This document shows, in pieces, positions 30,012 to 39,118 of a stretch of DNA of 64,000 nt (the first letter of the stretch is position 1; the number at the start of each line of letters is the position of its first letter). A program made the translations under genes and the position numbers. Source of the DNA: Gammaproteobacteria bacterium (GTDB lineage: Bacteria > Pseudomonadota > Gammaproteobacteria > HTCC5015); the NCBI GenBank assembly GCA_016928055.1, contig JAFGLM010000009.1, forward strand, positions 60,536 through 124,535, in the 5' to 3' direction. The notes beneath the pieces were generated by a model that was given only the letters and a program-made list of their open reading frames with translations, had not been told where the DNA came from and ran no database searches.

Positions 30012-30048
30012 ACTATATTCGTCCCGGCAGTCTATATTAATAATTGAT

Positions 30049-30366
30049 ATGCAAGATATATCTCAAAAACTGCTTTCGGCCCTGAGAAACCAGATTGGCG
30101 CGTTGGGCAGGTATAACGGGCAGGATTTCGAACTGATCGAAGTTCTTGAGCACGAACCGGCCCTGGTACTGCGCGAATGTGGTAAAAGCCATACTATCCA
30201 AGATGATTTGCATGGTGAAGCACACCGTATTGTTAGTAAAACTCATACTGTCTCTATATTCAGCGAAGTCAGCGATAAGTTGCATCCCGTTCTGGAGGAG
30301 TTTTTTCCACCCCAGACGCTAACTGTCCTGCACTCATATATTGCCGGAGAAGCTGAACATCTATAG
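30049..30366 (+). CDS. Hypothetical 105-residue protein
   Basis: I do not recognise this protein. It has no signal peptide or membrane helix and mixes predicted strands and helices: an N-terminal helix (QKLLSALRNQIGAL), then strands such as FELIEVL and ALVLREC, and an acidic C-terminus. It could be a small domain that binds a larger partner. It is divergent from nudF with a very short shared upstream region and converges with the kinase-like gene across 16 bases. Coding potential is supported by its clean placement between neighbours, not by homology. Confidence 0.6.
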   Translation: MQDISQKLLSALRNQIGALGRYNGQDFELIEVLEHEPALVLRECGKSHTIQDDLHGEAHRIVSKTHTVSIFSEVSDKLHPVLEEFFPPQTLTVLHSYIAGEAEHL

Positions 30367-30382
30367 CAATCAGCTCAGTTTT

Positions 30383-31084
30383 TCACTTCCGGTCTTTGAT
30401 CGCCTTTTTATATACCTTTTTAATTGCTGCAGATACTGACTCAAAAAAGGTTCGTTTAAAATAGACCGCGTCCTGTGCACTGATCTGATCCATTTGCCGT
30501 TTGTATTTGTGCTTCACCCAGGCATTTAAATCAAACTGTTTTGCCAGGCGAAATAGAAAATGATTAAAAAAATGCAGACCACCCTGCTTGTATATCACTG
30601 CTGTACCAAAGTCGATCAAACAAGGTTCACGGCCATCAATCACCATAATATTATTTTTTCTTTTCAGATCAATATGGGCGACATTGCGTGTATGTAAATC
30701 CATCAGCACATCAAAAAATCGATTATAAAAATAATTTCGATTTTTCAAGTTTGCCTTACGCAGCGTTTCGCCCTGTATATACTCAAGCACCAGGAATCGA
30801 TCTCGAAACAATCCGTAACAACGCGGTACTCCACCAACACCATGCAGTTTTGAGTAAACGCGGTATTCATGCTGCAAAGTTAAGCGTAATAAAGCATTTG
30901 CAAAGCCATGCTCCGGTACCGCTTTGATAACCAGATTTAAATCAGGATGTTCAAATAACCAGACACTGCCTTGATAACCCTTCGACAGTGACGTGACTGT
31001 ATTGGGATTAAATTGATCAAACCACCTTTCCAGCGCATTCTGAACGGTAACGGGCAAATTCCAGACATTATCTGTCTGCTTCAT
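30383..31084 (-). CDS. Lipopolysaccharide kinase-like (WaaP/RIO-fold) protein
   Basis: This is a small kinase-fold protein of 233 residues. The ATP lysine is probably in LNLVIKAVPEHG. The catalytic loop reads AHIDLKRKNNIMV (HxDLKxxN) and the metal loop LIDFGTAV, so the active site is intact. Such proteins near lipopolysaccharide genes often phosphorylate Kdo or heptose, but RIO-like protein kinases look similar at this level. The start is set at the ATG at 31084; the frame runs to 31270 but would overlap the upstream methyltransferase. It follows that gene by 13 bases, with kdsB further upstream. Confidence 0.8.
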   Translation of the reverse strand: MKQTDNVWNLPVTVQNALERWFDQFNPNTVTSLSKGYQGSVWLFEHPDLNLVIKAVPEHGFANALLRLTLQHEYRVYSKLHGVGGVPRCYGLFRDRFLVLEYIQGETLRKANLKNRNYFYNRFFDVLMDLHTRNVAHIDLKRKNNIMVIDGREPCLIDFGTAVIYKQGGLHFFNHFLFRLAKQFDLNAWVKHKYKRQMDQISAQDAVYFKRTFFESVSAAIKKVYKKAIKDRK

Positions 31085-31097
31085 CTGCCAGGCCTTT

Positions 31098-31688
31098 TTA
31101 CGGCAAGAACGTGAACAGGTGATAACAACAATAAGCCGCAAACACCACAATAACCGGCTCACCGTTACCCAACAGACTTTGCTTGAATGACCATGATGCT
31201 GATAATTTTCCAGCTGGTGGCCAGGAAGGTAACAAGGTTTTCGTGCTTTCACGCCATTGCACCCAGTCATCGCCGAACAGGCGATTCAGTTTCCTGTCTT
31301 CATATTGAATGGCGGGCGGGTAGTAAAAGAGCAACAATGCAACCACCAACGGTACAGTCCACCATAATTCTGCGGTGATTGCGAATCCAAACAACATCAG
31401 AATATTGCCGACGTAGAGTGGATGACGCACCAGTGCGTAAGGACCATCGGTTGCCAGCTGTTTGTTTTTTTTAACATGCCCGGAGGCCCACAAACGAACC
31501 AGGGTACCGACAATTATTAAAACCGTACTCAACCAGAATAACCACTCTATGCTGGGCCGGCCAAAGATAGCAAAAATTACTATCAGGATAATAGCGAACA
31601 ACTGACGCGATGCTTCGTGATATCGCAACTCGCGGATAACATTCAACGGAAATCGTAGTGGTGGTAAATGACTGGTTCTGTGTGACAT
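31098..31688 (-). CDS. Isoprenylcysteine carboxyl methyltransferase-family membrane protein
   Basis: This 196-residue integral membrane methyltransferase belongs to the ICMT/PEMT superfamily. The SAM-binding signature DGPYALVRHPLYVGNILMLF is clear, and a second element near the C-terminus (YPPAIQYEDRKLNRLFG) matches the family's acidic and arginine-bearing end. About five hydrophobic helices are present. In bacteria the substrates of this family are mostly unknown lipids or small isoprenoids. It lies 31 bases after kdsB and 13 bases before the kinase-like gene, so it may be part of the envelope operon. Confidence 0.85.
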   Translation of the reverse strand: MSHRTSHLPPLRFPLNVIRELRYHEASRQLFAIILIVIFAIFGRPSIEWLFWLSTVLIIVGTLVRLWASGHVKKNKQLATDGPYALVRHPLYVGNILMLFGFAITAELWWTVPLVVALLLFYYPPAIQYEDRKLNRLFGDDWVQWRESTKTLLPSWPPAGKLSASWSFKQSLLGNGEPVIVVFAAYCCYHLFTFLP

Positions 31689-31719
31689 GTTTAACCCAAT
31701 AAAATTAAATTAATGTTTC

Positions 31720-32469
31720 TTAAACAGAATTTCTGTTTAACAGCTCAAGTAAGTATTTCAAATCTTCCGGCGTATCGACACCCGGCAAAGGCTTTTTGAT
31801 TGCAACTGCGACGTGGATTTTCCAGCCATACCAGAGCGCACGCAATTGTTCCAGTTTTTCCTGCAACTCAATCGGTGACGGCTGGAGTTTTGTAAACTCT
31901 TTCAGATATCCGGCACGATATGCATATAAACCAACGTGTCGCCGGTATTCAACAACTGCCTGAGCATCGCGATCATACGGGATCATTGCGCGACTGAAGT
32001 ACAACGCGTAGCCTTCATGATCGGTCACCACCTTAACATTATCGGCGCTTTGCAACTCTTCAACATTATCAAAGCGCGTCACCAATGTTGCGATTGCAGC
32101 TTGCGGATGTTCTGCAATATTCATTGCAACCTGGTTAATATTTTCCGGTGGAATCAGGGGTTCATCACCCTGCACATTAACGACGATGGTTTCATCCGAC
32201 CATTTATAAATGGATACAACTTCTGCCAGCCGGTCACTGCCTGAAACATGCGAAACGCTGGTCATACAAACCGTTGCACCAAATTCTTTCGCTGCCTGGC
32301 GAATACGCTCATCGTCAGTCGCCACAACAACCTGCTCTGCGCCCGACTGACAAGCGCGCTCAAAAACACGTTGCAACATTGATTTACCGGCGATATCAAC
32401 CAGCGCCTTGCCGGGAAATCGGCTGGAGGCATAGCGTGCTGGAATAATAACCTTAAATGAAACGGCCAT
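31720..32469 (-). CDS. kdsB: 3-deoxy-manno-octulosonate cytidylyltransferase (CMP-Kdo synthetase)
   Basis: KdsB activates Kdo as CMP-Kdo for lipopolysaccharide core synthesis. The N-terminus shows the nucleotide loop IIPARYASSRFPGKAL, and later VNVQGDEPLIPPENI and RHVGLYAYRAGYLKEF match the family. The length is 249 residues. It starts four bases after the upstream ycaR-type gene ends. With lpxK and msbA upstream it forms a lipid A/Kdo operon. Confidence 0.97.
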   Translation of the reverse strand: MAVSFKVIIPARYASSRFPGKALVDIAGKSMLQRVFERACQSGAEQVVVATDDERIRQAAKEFGATVCMTSVSHVSGSDRLAEVVSIYKWSDETIVVNVQGDEPLIPPENINQVAMNIAEHPQAAIATLVTRFDNVEELQSADNVKVVTDHEGYALYFSRAMIPYDRDAQAVVEYRRHVGLYAYRAGYLKEFTKLQPSPIELQEKLEQLRALWYGWKIHVAVAIKKPLPGVDTPEDLKYLLELLNRNSV

Positions 32470-32473
32470 AACC

Positions 32474-32668
32474 TTATTGCGACTGGAAATTTTTCAATTC
32501 GTCTTCTTTCATCTTTCTGGATTCATCAATCAACAGAACCGGTATGCCATCCTTGACCGGATACGCGAGTTTATTTTTTAGGCACACGAGTTCCTGTTTG
32601 TCCTTATCAAAGAATAATGACGACTTGCATTTTGGGCAAACCAGGATATCAAGCAGCTTTTTTTGCAT
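32474..32668 (-). CDS. ycaR: Trm112/YcaR family zinc-ribbon protein
   Basis: This is a 64-residue protein of the family encoded between lpxK and kdsB in many gammaproteobacteria. The start MQKKLLDILVCPKCKSSLFF holds a CxxC pair, a third cysteine lies in ELVCLKNKLAYPV, and the C-terminal GIPVLLIDESRKM is conserved. Trm112 proteins activate methyltransferases in eukaryotes; the bacterial role is not settled. The ATG at 32668 lies inside the last codons of the msbA-lpxK gene, giving a 20-base overlap and probably coupled translation. A longer in-frame start at 32695 is less likely. Confidence 0.9.
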   Translation of the reverse strand: MQKKLLDILVCPKCKSSLFFDKDKQELVCLKNKLAYPVKDGIPVLLIDESRKMKEDELKNFQSQ

Positions 32669-35495
32669 TGAGTAATTTCTCGATGTGCTCATCAAGTTTT
32701 ATTGTAAACTCTTCAGTAACATTTGCTGCTACCGGTAAATACCAGTACCTTTGGGCTTTGTCGTCATCAAGTAGTGGTTTGCATTTCACGGCGTCTTTTT
32801 CGGTCATTACAACAGCTAAGTTGTCGTTAAAGATGATATCTTTTTTGGTGAATCCATAGTGATCTTCGAAACGGTGCTCAATAACCTGCAACCCGGCATC
32901 ACGCAGGGAATTAAAAAAGCGCTCCGGGTTACCGATCGCTGCAACTGCGTGCACGGTTCGGCCTTTCCATTCTTTGATGGCTTCTCTGGAAATATTATTA
33001 AATGCGATCAAGTCACCACCACTCACCGTCATCGGATAAGAACCCGGTAATCTTGCACCGTTGGTAATAATATAATCGACTTCTTTTAACCGTGACTTAG
33101 GTTCCCGCATGGGACCGGCCGGTAACATCATGCCATTACCAAAACCACGCGCTCCGTCTGCAACCACGATTTCGATATCCCGTTTCAATGCATAATGCTG
33201 TAAGCCGTCATCGGATATCACAATGTCACAATTGTATTTATCCAATAGCAATCCAACATCCCGCTTTCGATCCGGACCGATTACCACCGGACAATTTGTG
33301 CGCGCAACAATCATAGCGGCTTCATCACCGGCTATTTCAGCTGAGGTTTCCGCTGTAACCACCAACGGCCAGACTTTTGAACGCCCCTTATAGCCGCGGC
33401 TGATAATTCCCGGTTTATATCCTCTGGCCTTTAAATGATTTGCCAACCAGATAACCAGCGGCGTCTTGCCGGTACCGCCCACCGTAACATTACCGACAAC
33501 GATGACGGGCACTTTGAATCGTCTGCTTCTAAAAAATCCCAACCGATAAAGAAAGCGTCTGAAAGAAACGATCATATTAAATAAATAACCGATCGGCGCC
33601 AACAGCTGCGCCAGCGGATGATAGCCGTACCACAGATGCTCCCAGGATGTCGATTGCGGTTTAACAGCCAGAAAATCCTGGCCGGCAATTGGAAAATTAA
33701 TAATGTCAGATTTTTCCACTTCAGCTACACGCGGTTCACTTGTATCGCCGGTATTGAACTGCAATTTATACAATGAGGCATATTGCTCATCTTTTTTCAG
33801 TAATTCATCGTGACTTCCGCTTTCCACAATACTGCCATTATCAAGCACCAGAATCCGATCAGCCTTTTCAACCGTTGATAATCTATGCGCGATTACTATC
33901 GTGGTGCGATTTTTTACCAGATTATCTATCGCGCCCTGGATTAGTTTCTCTGATTCTGTATCAAGCGCCGAGGTAGCCTCATCCAAAATCAGGATTGGAC
34001 TATCCTTCAGTAAAGCTCTTGCAATCGCCAAACGTTGCCGCTGCCCCCCGGAAAGCAAAACGCCATCTTCACCCACAATGGTATCAAGGCTATCGGGTAA
34101 CTTGCTTATAAAATCCATCGCATTGGCAGCTTCCGCGGCAGCAACAATCTGTTCGCGACTGGTGCTTCCTAATCTGCCATAAGCGATATTATTGGCGATA
34201 GTATCGTTGAATAACGTGACATTTTGACCGACATAAGCAATTTGATTACGCAAATCTTGCAAGCTGTACTCATTAAGATTGCGGTTATCAAGCAGTATTT
34301 GCCCCTCTTCAACTTCGTAAAAGCGTGGCAATAATTTAGCTATGGTTGATTTGCCACTGCCGGAACGACCCACCAATGCCACAGTGTCACCGGATTTGAT
34401 TTTGAAATTCAGATTTTTTAGTACACTGCCTTTGCTTTCGTCATATGTGAAACTTACATTTTTAAATTCAATATTACCTTTGGCTCGATTTAACTTAATG
34501 ACTCCAGGATCGTGTTCATGCTCTTCATCCAGTAACTCAAAAATGGATATTGCAGCAGCGATACCTCGCTGCATTTGCACATTCAGGGCAGTCCAGTGTT
34601 TGAGCGGCGGCGCCATTCTTGCCATAGCAACCAGAAACAGTGAAAAATCACCAGGCGATACTTCACCTACCCAGCCGGAGACGGACAGATAAATTACACC
34701 TATTAACGCGGCGCCAGCGACCAGTTGCACCATTGCACCGGTCATTGAGCGAGTAAGCGTTAATCGCATATTCTGTTGATAGTTGTGCTGATTTGCGGTA
34801 AGAAATTTTTTCCGTTCTTGTTTTTCGCCGCCGAATATTTTAATCACCTGATGCCCGTCGACCGCTTCATTTACAATGTGGGTGACATGACCGATAGTTT
34901 GCTGAATACGCCGGCTGTATTTCCTAAATCTGGAACTTACTCCGTAAATAATGATTGCCGCCAAAGGCAATAAAACAAATAAAACCACAGAAAGCTTTGC
35001 ATTGGTATAAACCATCAGGCCTATCAAAAACACAATCAGTATAGAATCTTGGATTATCGTTGTGATTGCATTGGTGATTGACTCAGCTATTTGTTCGACG
35101 TTGAATGAAAAGCTGGAAATAATCTCTCCACTGGACGATTTATCATAGAAACGATGGGGCAATATCAGCAATTTGCCAAACATGTCACGACGTAGAGTCA
35201 TAATAACTCCGCGACTAACAGCACTCATGCAATAAATTTGTATCAAATGCCCGAAACTTCGGCCCAGCACGATCAATACCAGCATTAAAAGTATTGAGCG
35301 GATAACGGCTTGATCCTTCGATACAAAAACATCATCAATAAGGACCTGCACAAAACGAGCCATTTGCATTTCGGCAATGCTATAGATTGCCATGCCTACA
35401 AACGCATAAAGAAAAAATCGCCTAAACCCTTTCGTATAGCCCAACAATCGGCGATAGGCTGCATTAGAACTAATCGGTTTTTTGCCAGGCATCAT
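32649..35495 (-). CDS. MsbA-LpxK fusion: lipid A flippase joined to tetraacyldisaccharide 4'-kinase
   Basis: One uninterrupted frame of 948 residues encodes two enzymes that are normally separate. Residues ~1-582 are a full half-size ABC exporter like MsbA: six helices, Walker A ALVGRSGSGKST near 374, signature LLSGGQRQRLAIARAL near 481, and Walker B ILILDEATSALD. A ~34-residue linker follows (about 33650-33750 in the DNA). Residues ~617-948 are LpxK, starting WEHLWYGYHPLAQLL, with Walker A VGNVTVGGTGKTPLV near 667 and the catalytic region SDDGLQHYALKRD. LpxK adds the 4' phosphate to lipid A on the inner face, and MsbA then flips core-lipid A. No ATG occurs in the linker. The start overlaps exbD by four bases and the end overlaps ycaR. 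Confidence 0.95.
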   Translation of the reverse strand: MMPGKKPISSNAAYRRLLGYTKGFRRFFLYAFVGMAIYSIAEMQMARFVQVLIDDVFVSKDQAVIRSILLMLVLIVLGRSFGHLIQIYCMSAVSRGVIMTLRRDMFGKLLILPHRFYDKSSSGEIISSFSFNVEQIAESITNAITTIIQDSILIVFLIGLMVYTNAKLSVVLFVLLPLAAIIIYGVSSRFRKYSRRIQQTIGHVTHIVNEAVDGHQVIKIFGGEKQERKKFLTANQHNYQQNMRLTLTRSMTGAMVQLVAGAALIGVIYLSVSGWVGEVSPGDFSLFLVAMARMAPPLKHWTALNVQMQRGIAAAISIFELLDEEHEHDPGVIKLNRAKGNIEFKNVSFTYDESKGSVLKNLNFKIKSGDTVALVGRSGSGKSTIAKLLPRFYEVEEGQILLDNRNLNEYSLQDLRNQIAYVGQNVTLFNDTIANNIAYGRLGSTSREQIVAAAEAANAMDFISKLPDSLDTIVGEDGVLLSGGQRQRLAIARALLKDSPILILDEATSALDTESEKLIQGAIDNLVKNRTTIVIAHRLSTVEKADRILVLDNGSIVESGSHDELLKKDEQYASLYKLQFNTGDTSEPRVAEVEKSDIINFPIAGQDFLAVKPQSTSWEHLWYGYHPLAQLLAPIGYLFNMIVSFRRFLYRLGFFRSRRFKVPVIVVGNVTVGGTGKTPLVIWLANHLKARGYKPGIISRGYKGRSKVWPLVVTAETSAEIAGDEAAMIVARTNCPVVIGPDRKRDVGLLLDKYNCDIVISDDGLQHYALKRDIEIVVADGARGFGNGMMLPAGPMREPKSRLKEVDYIITNGARLPGSYPMTVSGGDLIAFNNISREAIKEWKGRTVHAVAAIGNPERFFNSLRDAGLQVIEHRFEDHYGFTKKDIIFNDNLAVVMTEKDAVKCKPLLDDDKAQRYWYLPVAANVTEEFTIKLDEHIEKLLNAKKAA

Positions 35496-35908
35496 TCTTG
35501 AAATTGCGTGGTTGCTATTGATAAACGAACCAGACCCAGTTGTGCGGCGGCATCCATCGCCGTAACAACATATTGATGCGGGGTACGTGCATCAGCCCGT
35601 ATAACGAGGGGTTTGTCCTTTTGCCCGACGGCGACTTTCTGCAGCGCGCGCATTAAAGTTTCAATCTGATTATTAACCAGCTCCTGTCCACCGACATAGA
35701 ACTGACCATGCGCATTAATAACGATTTCCAGCGGCATATCTTTTGAAACTTCCGGTTCCTGCGATGCCTGCGGCAGACTGACCGCCAAATCCGCTTCACG
35801 CTGGAACGTGGTGGTGACCATAAAGAAAATAAGCAGGATAAAAACCACGTCGATTAACGATGTAATATCGATACCCGACGCTTCGGATTTAGGCTTACCA
35901 AAATTCAT
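35492..35908 (-). CDS. exbD: Biopolymer transport protein ExbD/TolR family
   Basis: ExbD/TolR proteins work with ExbB/TolQ as a proton-driven motor that energises outer-membrane processes. The 138 residues have a short cytoplasmic start, one transmembrane helix with the proton-path aspartate (TSLIDVVFILLIFFMVT), and a periplasmic domain. It lies six bases after exbB and overlaps msbA-lpxK by four bases (ATGA). ExbB-ExbD pairs upstream of lpxK are common in Pseudomonas-like genomes, and their specific job there is unclear. TolR is an alternative name, but no tol-pal genes are nearby. Confidence 0.93.
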   Translation of the reverse strand: MNFGKPKSEASGIDITSLIDVVFILLIFFMVTTTFQREADLAVSLPQASQEPEVSKDMPLEIVINAHGQFYVGGQELVNNQIETLMRALQKVAVGQKDKPLVIRADARTPHQYVVTAMDAAAQLGLVRLSIATTQFQE

Positions 35909-35914
35909 GATGAC

Positions 35915-36532
35915 TTATTTTTCCAGTTCGCGTTCGCCGTGCAACACGTCAACCAGTTTCAATGACTCTTCTTCCATACCGACGACCAGTCCTTCAACCT
36001 TGGCACGAAACACGCGATTAAAAATCAATGCCGGTATCGCCACGGTTAATCCGGCCGCAGTGGTAATTAAAGCCTGTGAAATACCGCCGGCCAGTTCGCC
36101 CGGACTACCCACACCCGAAGTGGTAATCACCGTAAAGACTTTGATCATACCCAGCACTGTACCCAGCAATCCCAGTAGCGGCGCGATGGCTGCAATGGTG
36201 CCGAGACTATCGATAAAGCGTTCCAGCTCATGCGCAACATGCCTGCCGGTATCTTCGATACTCTCTTTCATAATTTCACGACTGTGTTTGCGGTTGTTTA
36301 AACCGGCCGCCAGGATACGACCCAACGGCGAGCTGGCGTACACCGCGTCGATCTTTGTTTGATCGAGCTCGTCATTGCGAACCCATTCCCAGATTTGACC
36401 AACCAGTTTGGGTGGCAATACACGTGCATTGCGCAACATCCAGAATCGTTCAATTAAAATGCCCAATGCCAGCACCGAACAGGCCAGTATCGGGAGCATT
36501 ATCCAACCCCCAGCTTTAATGATTTCAAACAC
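35915..36532 (-). CDS. exbB: Biopolymer transport protein ExbB/TolQ family
   Basis: This 205-residue membrane protein forms the pentameric stator partner of ExbD. Three helices are visible: an N-terminal one (WIMLPILACSVLALGILIE), and a pair in the C-terminal half around IAPLLGLLGTVLGMIKVF and GGISQALITTAAGLTVAIPA, which line the proton channel. The start is GTG at 36532. It is separated from comEC upstream by 93 bases and reads into exbD, so a promoter may lie in that gap. Confidence 0.93.
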   Translation of the reverse strand: MFEIIKAGGWIMLPILACSVLALGILIERFWMLRNARVLPPKLVGQIWEWVRNDELDQTKIDAVYASSPLGRILAAGLNNRKHSREIMKESIEDTGRHVAHELERFIDSLGTIAAIAPLLGLLGTVLGMIKVFTVITTSGVGSPGELAGGISQALITTAAGLTVAIPALIFNRVFRAKVEGLVVGMEEESLKLVDVLHGERELEK

Positions 36533-36625
36533 TTTTTTTACCTTCTGCTGCAGTGAATAAGCGACTTTCGGAGAAGCTGGATCATACTTGATTTTTAAGG
36601 GAATTTCTTGCTTCGTATAGCGCGA

Positions 36626-39001
36626 TTAAAGAGGCTGGTAATGCCAGTAGCGGCGTGCTGTGTGTCGGTATGAACGCTTTAATTCGACGCCAAAAGGCCC
36701 AACCATAAATTCCATTGCACCCTGCTCACCTGTTGTCCGGAGCTGCGCATGGGTTTTTGAGTAGCGTTCAACCACTTCAGGCCTGGGAAAGCCATAGCTA
36801 TTCAACAAACCCGCATTAAATATCACATGCTGAGGATATAACGCTTCGACAAACGCCGGCTGTGACGAGCTATTGCTGCCATGATGCGGCGCAAACAGTA
36901 TCGACACCGGCTTGACGTGATGCTCCCGCAGCAAATGCCGCTCAGCCCGTTTCTCAATATCCCCGGTCAGCAATACCCGACGGCCGCCTGTTTCGACCAG
37001 TAAAACGCAGGAACTGTTATTGCTGTCCCACTGTGTCGTTCTATCCGGGTGCAAAATGCTAAAATGTACTCCGTCCCAGACCCAGCTCTGACCATCGCTG
37101 CAGGATTCAACAGACAATTCGGAACCGATGTCCGTCACGGAAAGAAAATCCGTTACCGGAGCACTGCTGATCAATTTGTCCACTCTCAGAGCGTCAAGTA
37201 TCGCTGCGCTGCCTCCACTGTGATCATTATCGCCATGCGATACCAGCAGAATATCCGCTTTACTGATCCCAGATGCTTTCAGGTAGGGCAATACCACCAA
37301 CTTGCCGGTATCAAATCGATCGTTCAGTCTGGGCCCGGTATCGTAAATCAGATTATGGCGGGAGGTTTGAATGACGATCGCGGTACCCTGGCCGACATCC
37401 AGCGCCGTCAGTAAAAACTCGCCTGACTGTGGACGAAACGGCGAATAAAACAACATCGGCGCGAACCAGAACAGACCCACCCAGCGGGATGGAAATCCCC
37501 TGGGTGCCAACAATAAACCCGCACCGGCCAGCGCCAGCAACACTGTCCATAACGGCGGCTGTGGCTGAACCCAGCGCGATAAAGGCAAATGCTGCATAAA
37601 CTCCAGCAAGGGCCAAAGCAGGTTTAATAAACCATCAGCCAGTTGCAGCAGCCATTGCGCCAGCGGCGCCCAGACTACCGCCAGTAAGCTTGCCAGCAAG
37701 ACAAATGGTACGACCACTAAACCGACCAATGGGATGGCGATCAGGTTAGCCGCCGAAGCGCTTACCGCCGCTGCGCCGAACCAGTACAGGGTCAGCGGCA
37801 ACAGGCCAATCAGCAACACCGCTTGCACTTTGCCCCAGTTCCACAAGCGACTCAGCCATCTTGGCAAATTCGCCGCTTTGCGACCGGCATAGCAGTAAAC
37901 CAGTACCGCAACCGCAGCAAAGGACAGCCAGAAACCGGCTGCCTGCACCGCAAAGGGATCGACTATCAGCACAGCAATCAAGGCCAGGCTGAGCGCCTGG
38001 GCCGGTCGTAATTGTCGATAGGCCACAACCGCATAAAGACCCACGGTCAGCATCAACATCGCCCGCTGGGTGGGCAATGAAAAACCGGCCAGCGAAGCAT
38101 AGACCAGAGCGCCCATCCAGGCAGCGATAGCAGCAATACGTTGTGCCGGCCACAGACCTTGCCGAAGCCAGGCGCGTTTATGAGCAAAACCGACGCACCA
38201 TAAAATCAGAAAATACAACAAACCGGCCGTCAGGCCGATGTGCAAACCTGATATCGCCATCAGGTGATTGGTACCGGTGCGCAGCAACAGATCCCAGTCC
38301 CGCTCATCAATTGCATCGCGATAACCCAACGCCAGCGCCAATAAAATACCGCGATGTTGCAGATTCTCAGAGAGATCGGACAACTTATCCAATAGACGGG
38401 AACGCAGTATCGAAATTGCGTAACGAAAGGTTTTTTGAGTCAATAAATGATTGTCGCCCTGCCCACGCACGTAGCCGACCGCCCGGATATTGTGACTGAA
38501 TAACCAGGCTTCATAATCAAACCCGCCCGGATTCATAAACCCGATGGGGGGTTTTAATCGCAACAGCAAATTCCATTGCTGTCCGACCGTAATATCCGGA
38601 ATCGCAATATTCGCTTGCCGATACCAGCTCAGGCGTACCTTGAGCGGCAACCGCAACTCGCCGGCAGCTGTTTTCTGCTGCTGCTCAATTTTAAACTCGA
38701 AACTGGTGCGTCTATCGTCGCTCTCGGGAATGGACACCACCGTGCCGATAACCTGGAGATCCTTGCCAATTAATGCTTCTGGTAATGCATGCGCCAGGCG
38801 CATTTGCGCCCACAACAGAGCCCATAGCATACCCAGTAGTAAGGCGCCGATCACCGTAAATTTAGGTTGCCACCAACAGACAGCAAAAATAAAAGGAAAT
38901 AAAAGACAGTAGTATGCCGAAGGCAAGGACGATATCTGTTGCAGTAAAGCAACACCTGCAGCAAATGCCACCGCTGACCACAACAATCGATCCCTGAACA
39001 T
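36626..39001 (-). CDS. comEC: DNA internalization competence protein ComEC/Rec2
   Basis: ComEC is the inner-membrane channel for single-stranded DNA uptake in natural transformation. The product is 791 residues from the ATG at 39001; an in-frame TTG at 39052 would add 17. An N-terminal DUF4131-type region is followed by the competence membrane domain with GTNHLMAISGLHIGLTAGLL. A C-terminal metallo-beta-lactamase-like domain carries VSHGDNDHSGGSAAIL and LFAPHHGSNSSS, which would degrade the non-transported strand. It is divergent from the DUF2062 gene. No other competence genes are in the window, so transformability cannot be judged. Confidence 0.95.
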   Translation of the reverse strand: MFRDRLLWSAVAFAAGVALLQQISSLPSAYYCLLFPFIFAVCWWQPKFTVIGALLLGMLWALLWAQMRLAHALPEALIGKDLQVIGTVVSIPESDDRRTSFEFKIEQQQKTAAGELRLPLKVRLSWYRQANIAIPDITVGQQWNLLLRLKPPIGFMNPGGFDYEAWLFSHNIRAVGYVRGQGDNHLLTQKTFRYAISILRSRLLDKLSDLSENLQHRGILLALALGYRDAIDERDWDLLLRTGTNHLMAISGLHIGLTAGLLYFLILWCVGFAHKRAWLRQGLWPAQRIAAIAAWMGALVYASLAGFSLPTQRAMLMLTVGLYAVVAYRQLRPAQALSLALIAVLIVDPFAVQAAGFWLSFAAVAVLVYCYAGRKAANLPRWLSRLWNWGKVQAVLLIGLLPLTLYWFGAAAVSASAANLIAIPLVGLVVVPFVLLASLLAVVWAPLAQWLLQLADGLLNLLWPLLEFMQHLPLSRWVQPQPPLWTVLLALAGAGLLLAPRGFPSRWVGLFWFAPMLFYSPFRPQSGEFLLTALDVGQGTAIVIQTSRHNLIYDTGPRLNDRFDTGKLVVLPYLKASGISKADILLVSHGDNDHSGGSAAILDALRVDKLISSAPVTDFLSVTDIGSELSVESCSDGQSWVWDGVHFSILHPDRTTQWDSNNSSCVLLVETGGRRVLLTGDIEKRAERHLLREHHVKPVSILFAPHHGSNSSSQPAFVEALYPQHVIFNAGLLNSYGFPRPEVVERYSKTHAQLRTTGEQGAMEFMVGPFGVELKRSYRHTARRYWHYQPL

Positions 39002-39118
39002 ATCGCTAAACGCCCCGCTTTCTTTTTTTGTTTTAATCGCTAAAATGCGCAACCACTGAGTGTAATCTATACTTGCTCAGATCGCAGTTGTAAATCAATT
39101 ACTTATTGAAACGCTAAC

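Noticed and set aside
35808..36362. Plus-strand 184-codon frame across exbD/exbB
   Set aside because: Both exbD and exbB are clearly coding on the other strand with conserved motifs; this frame is an antisense by-product.
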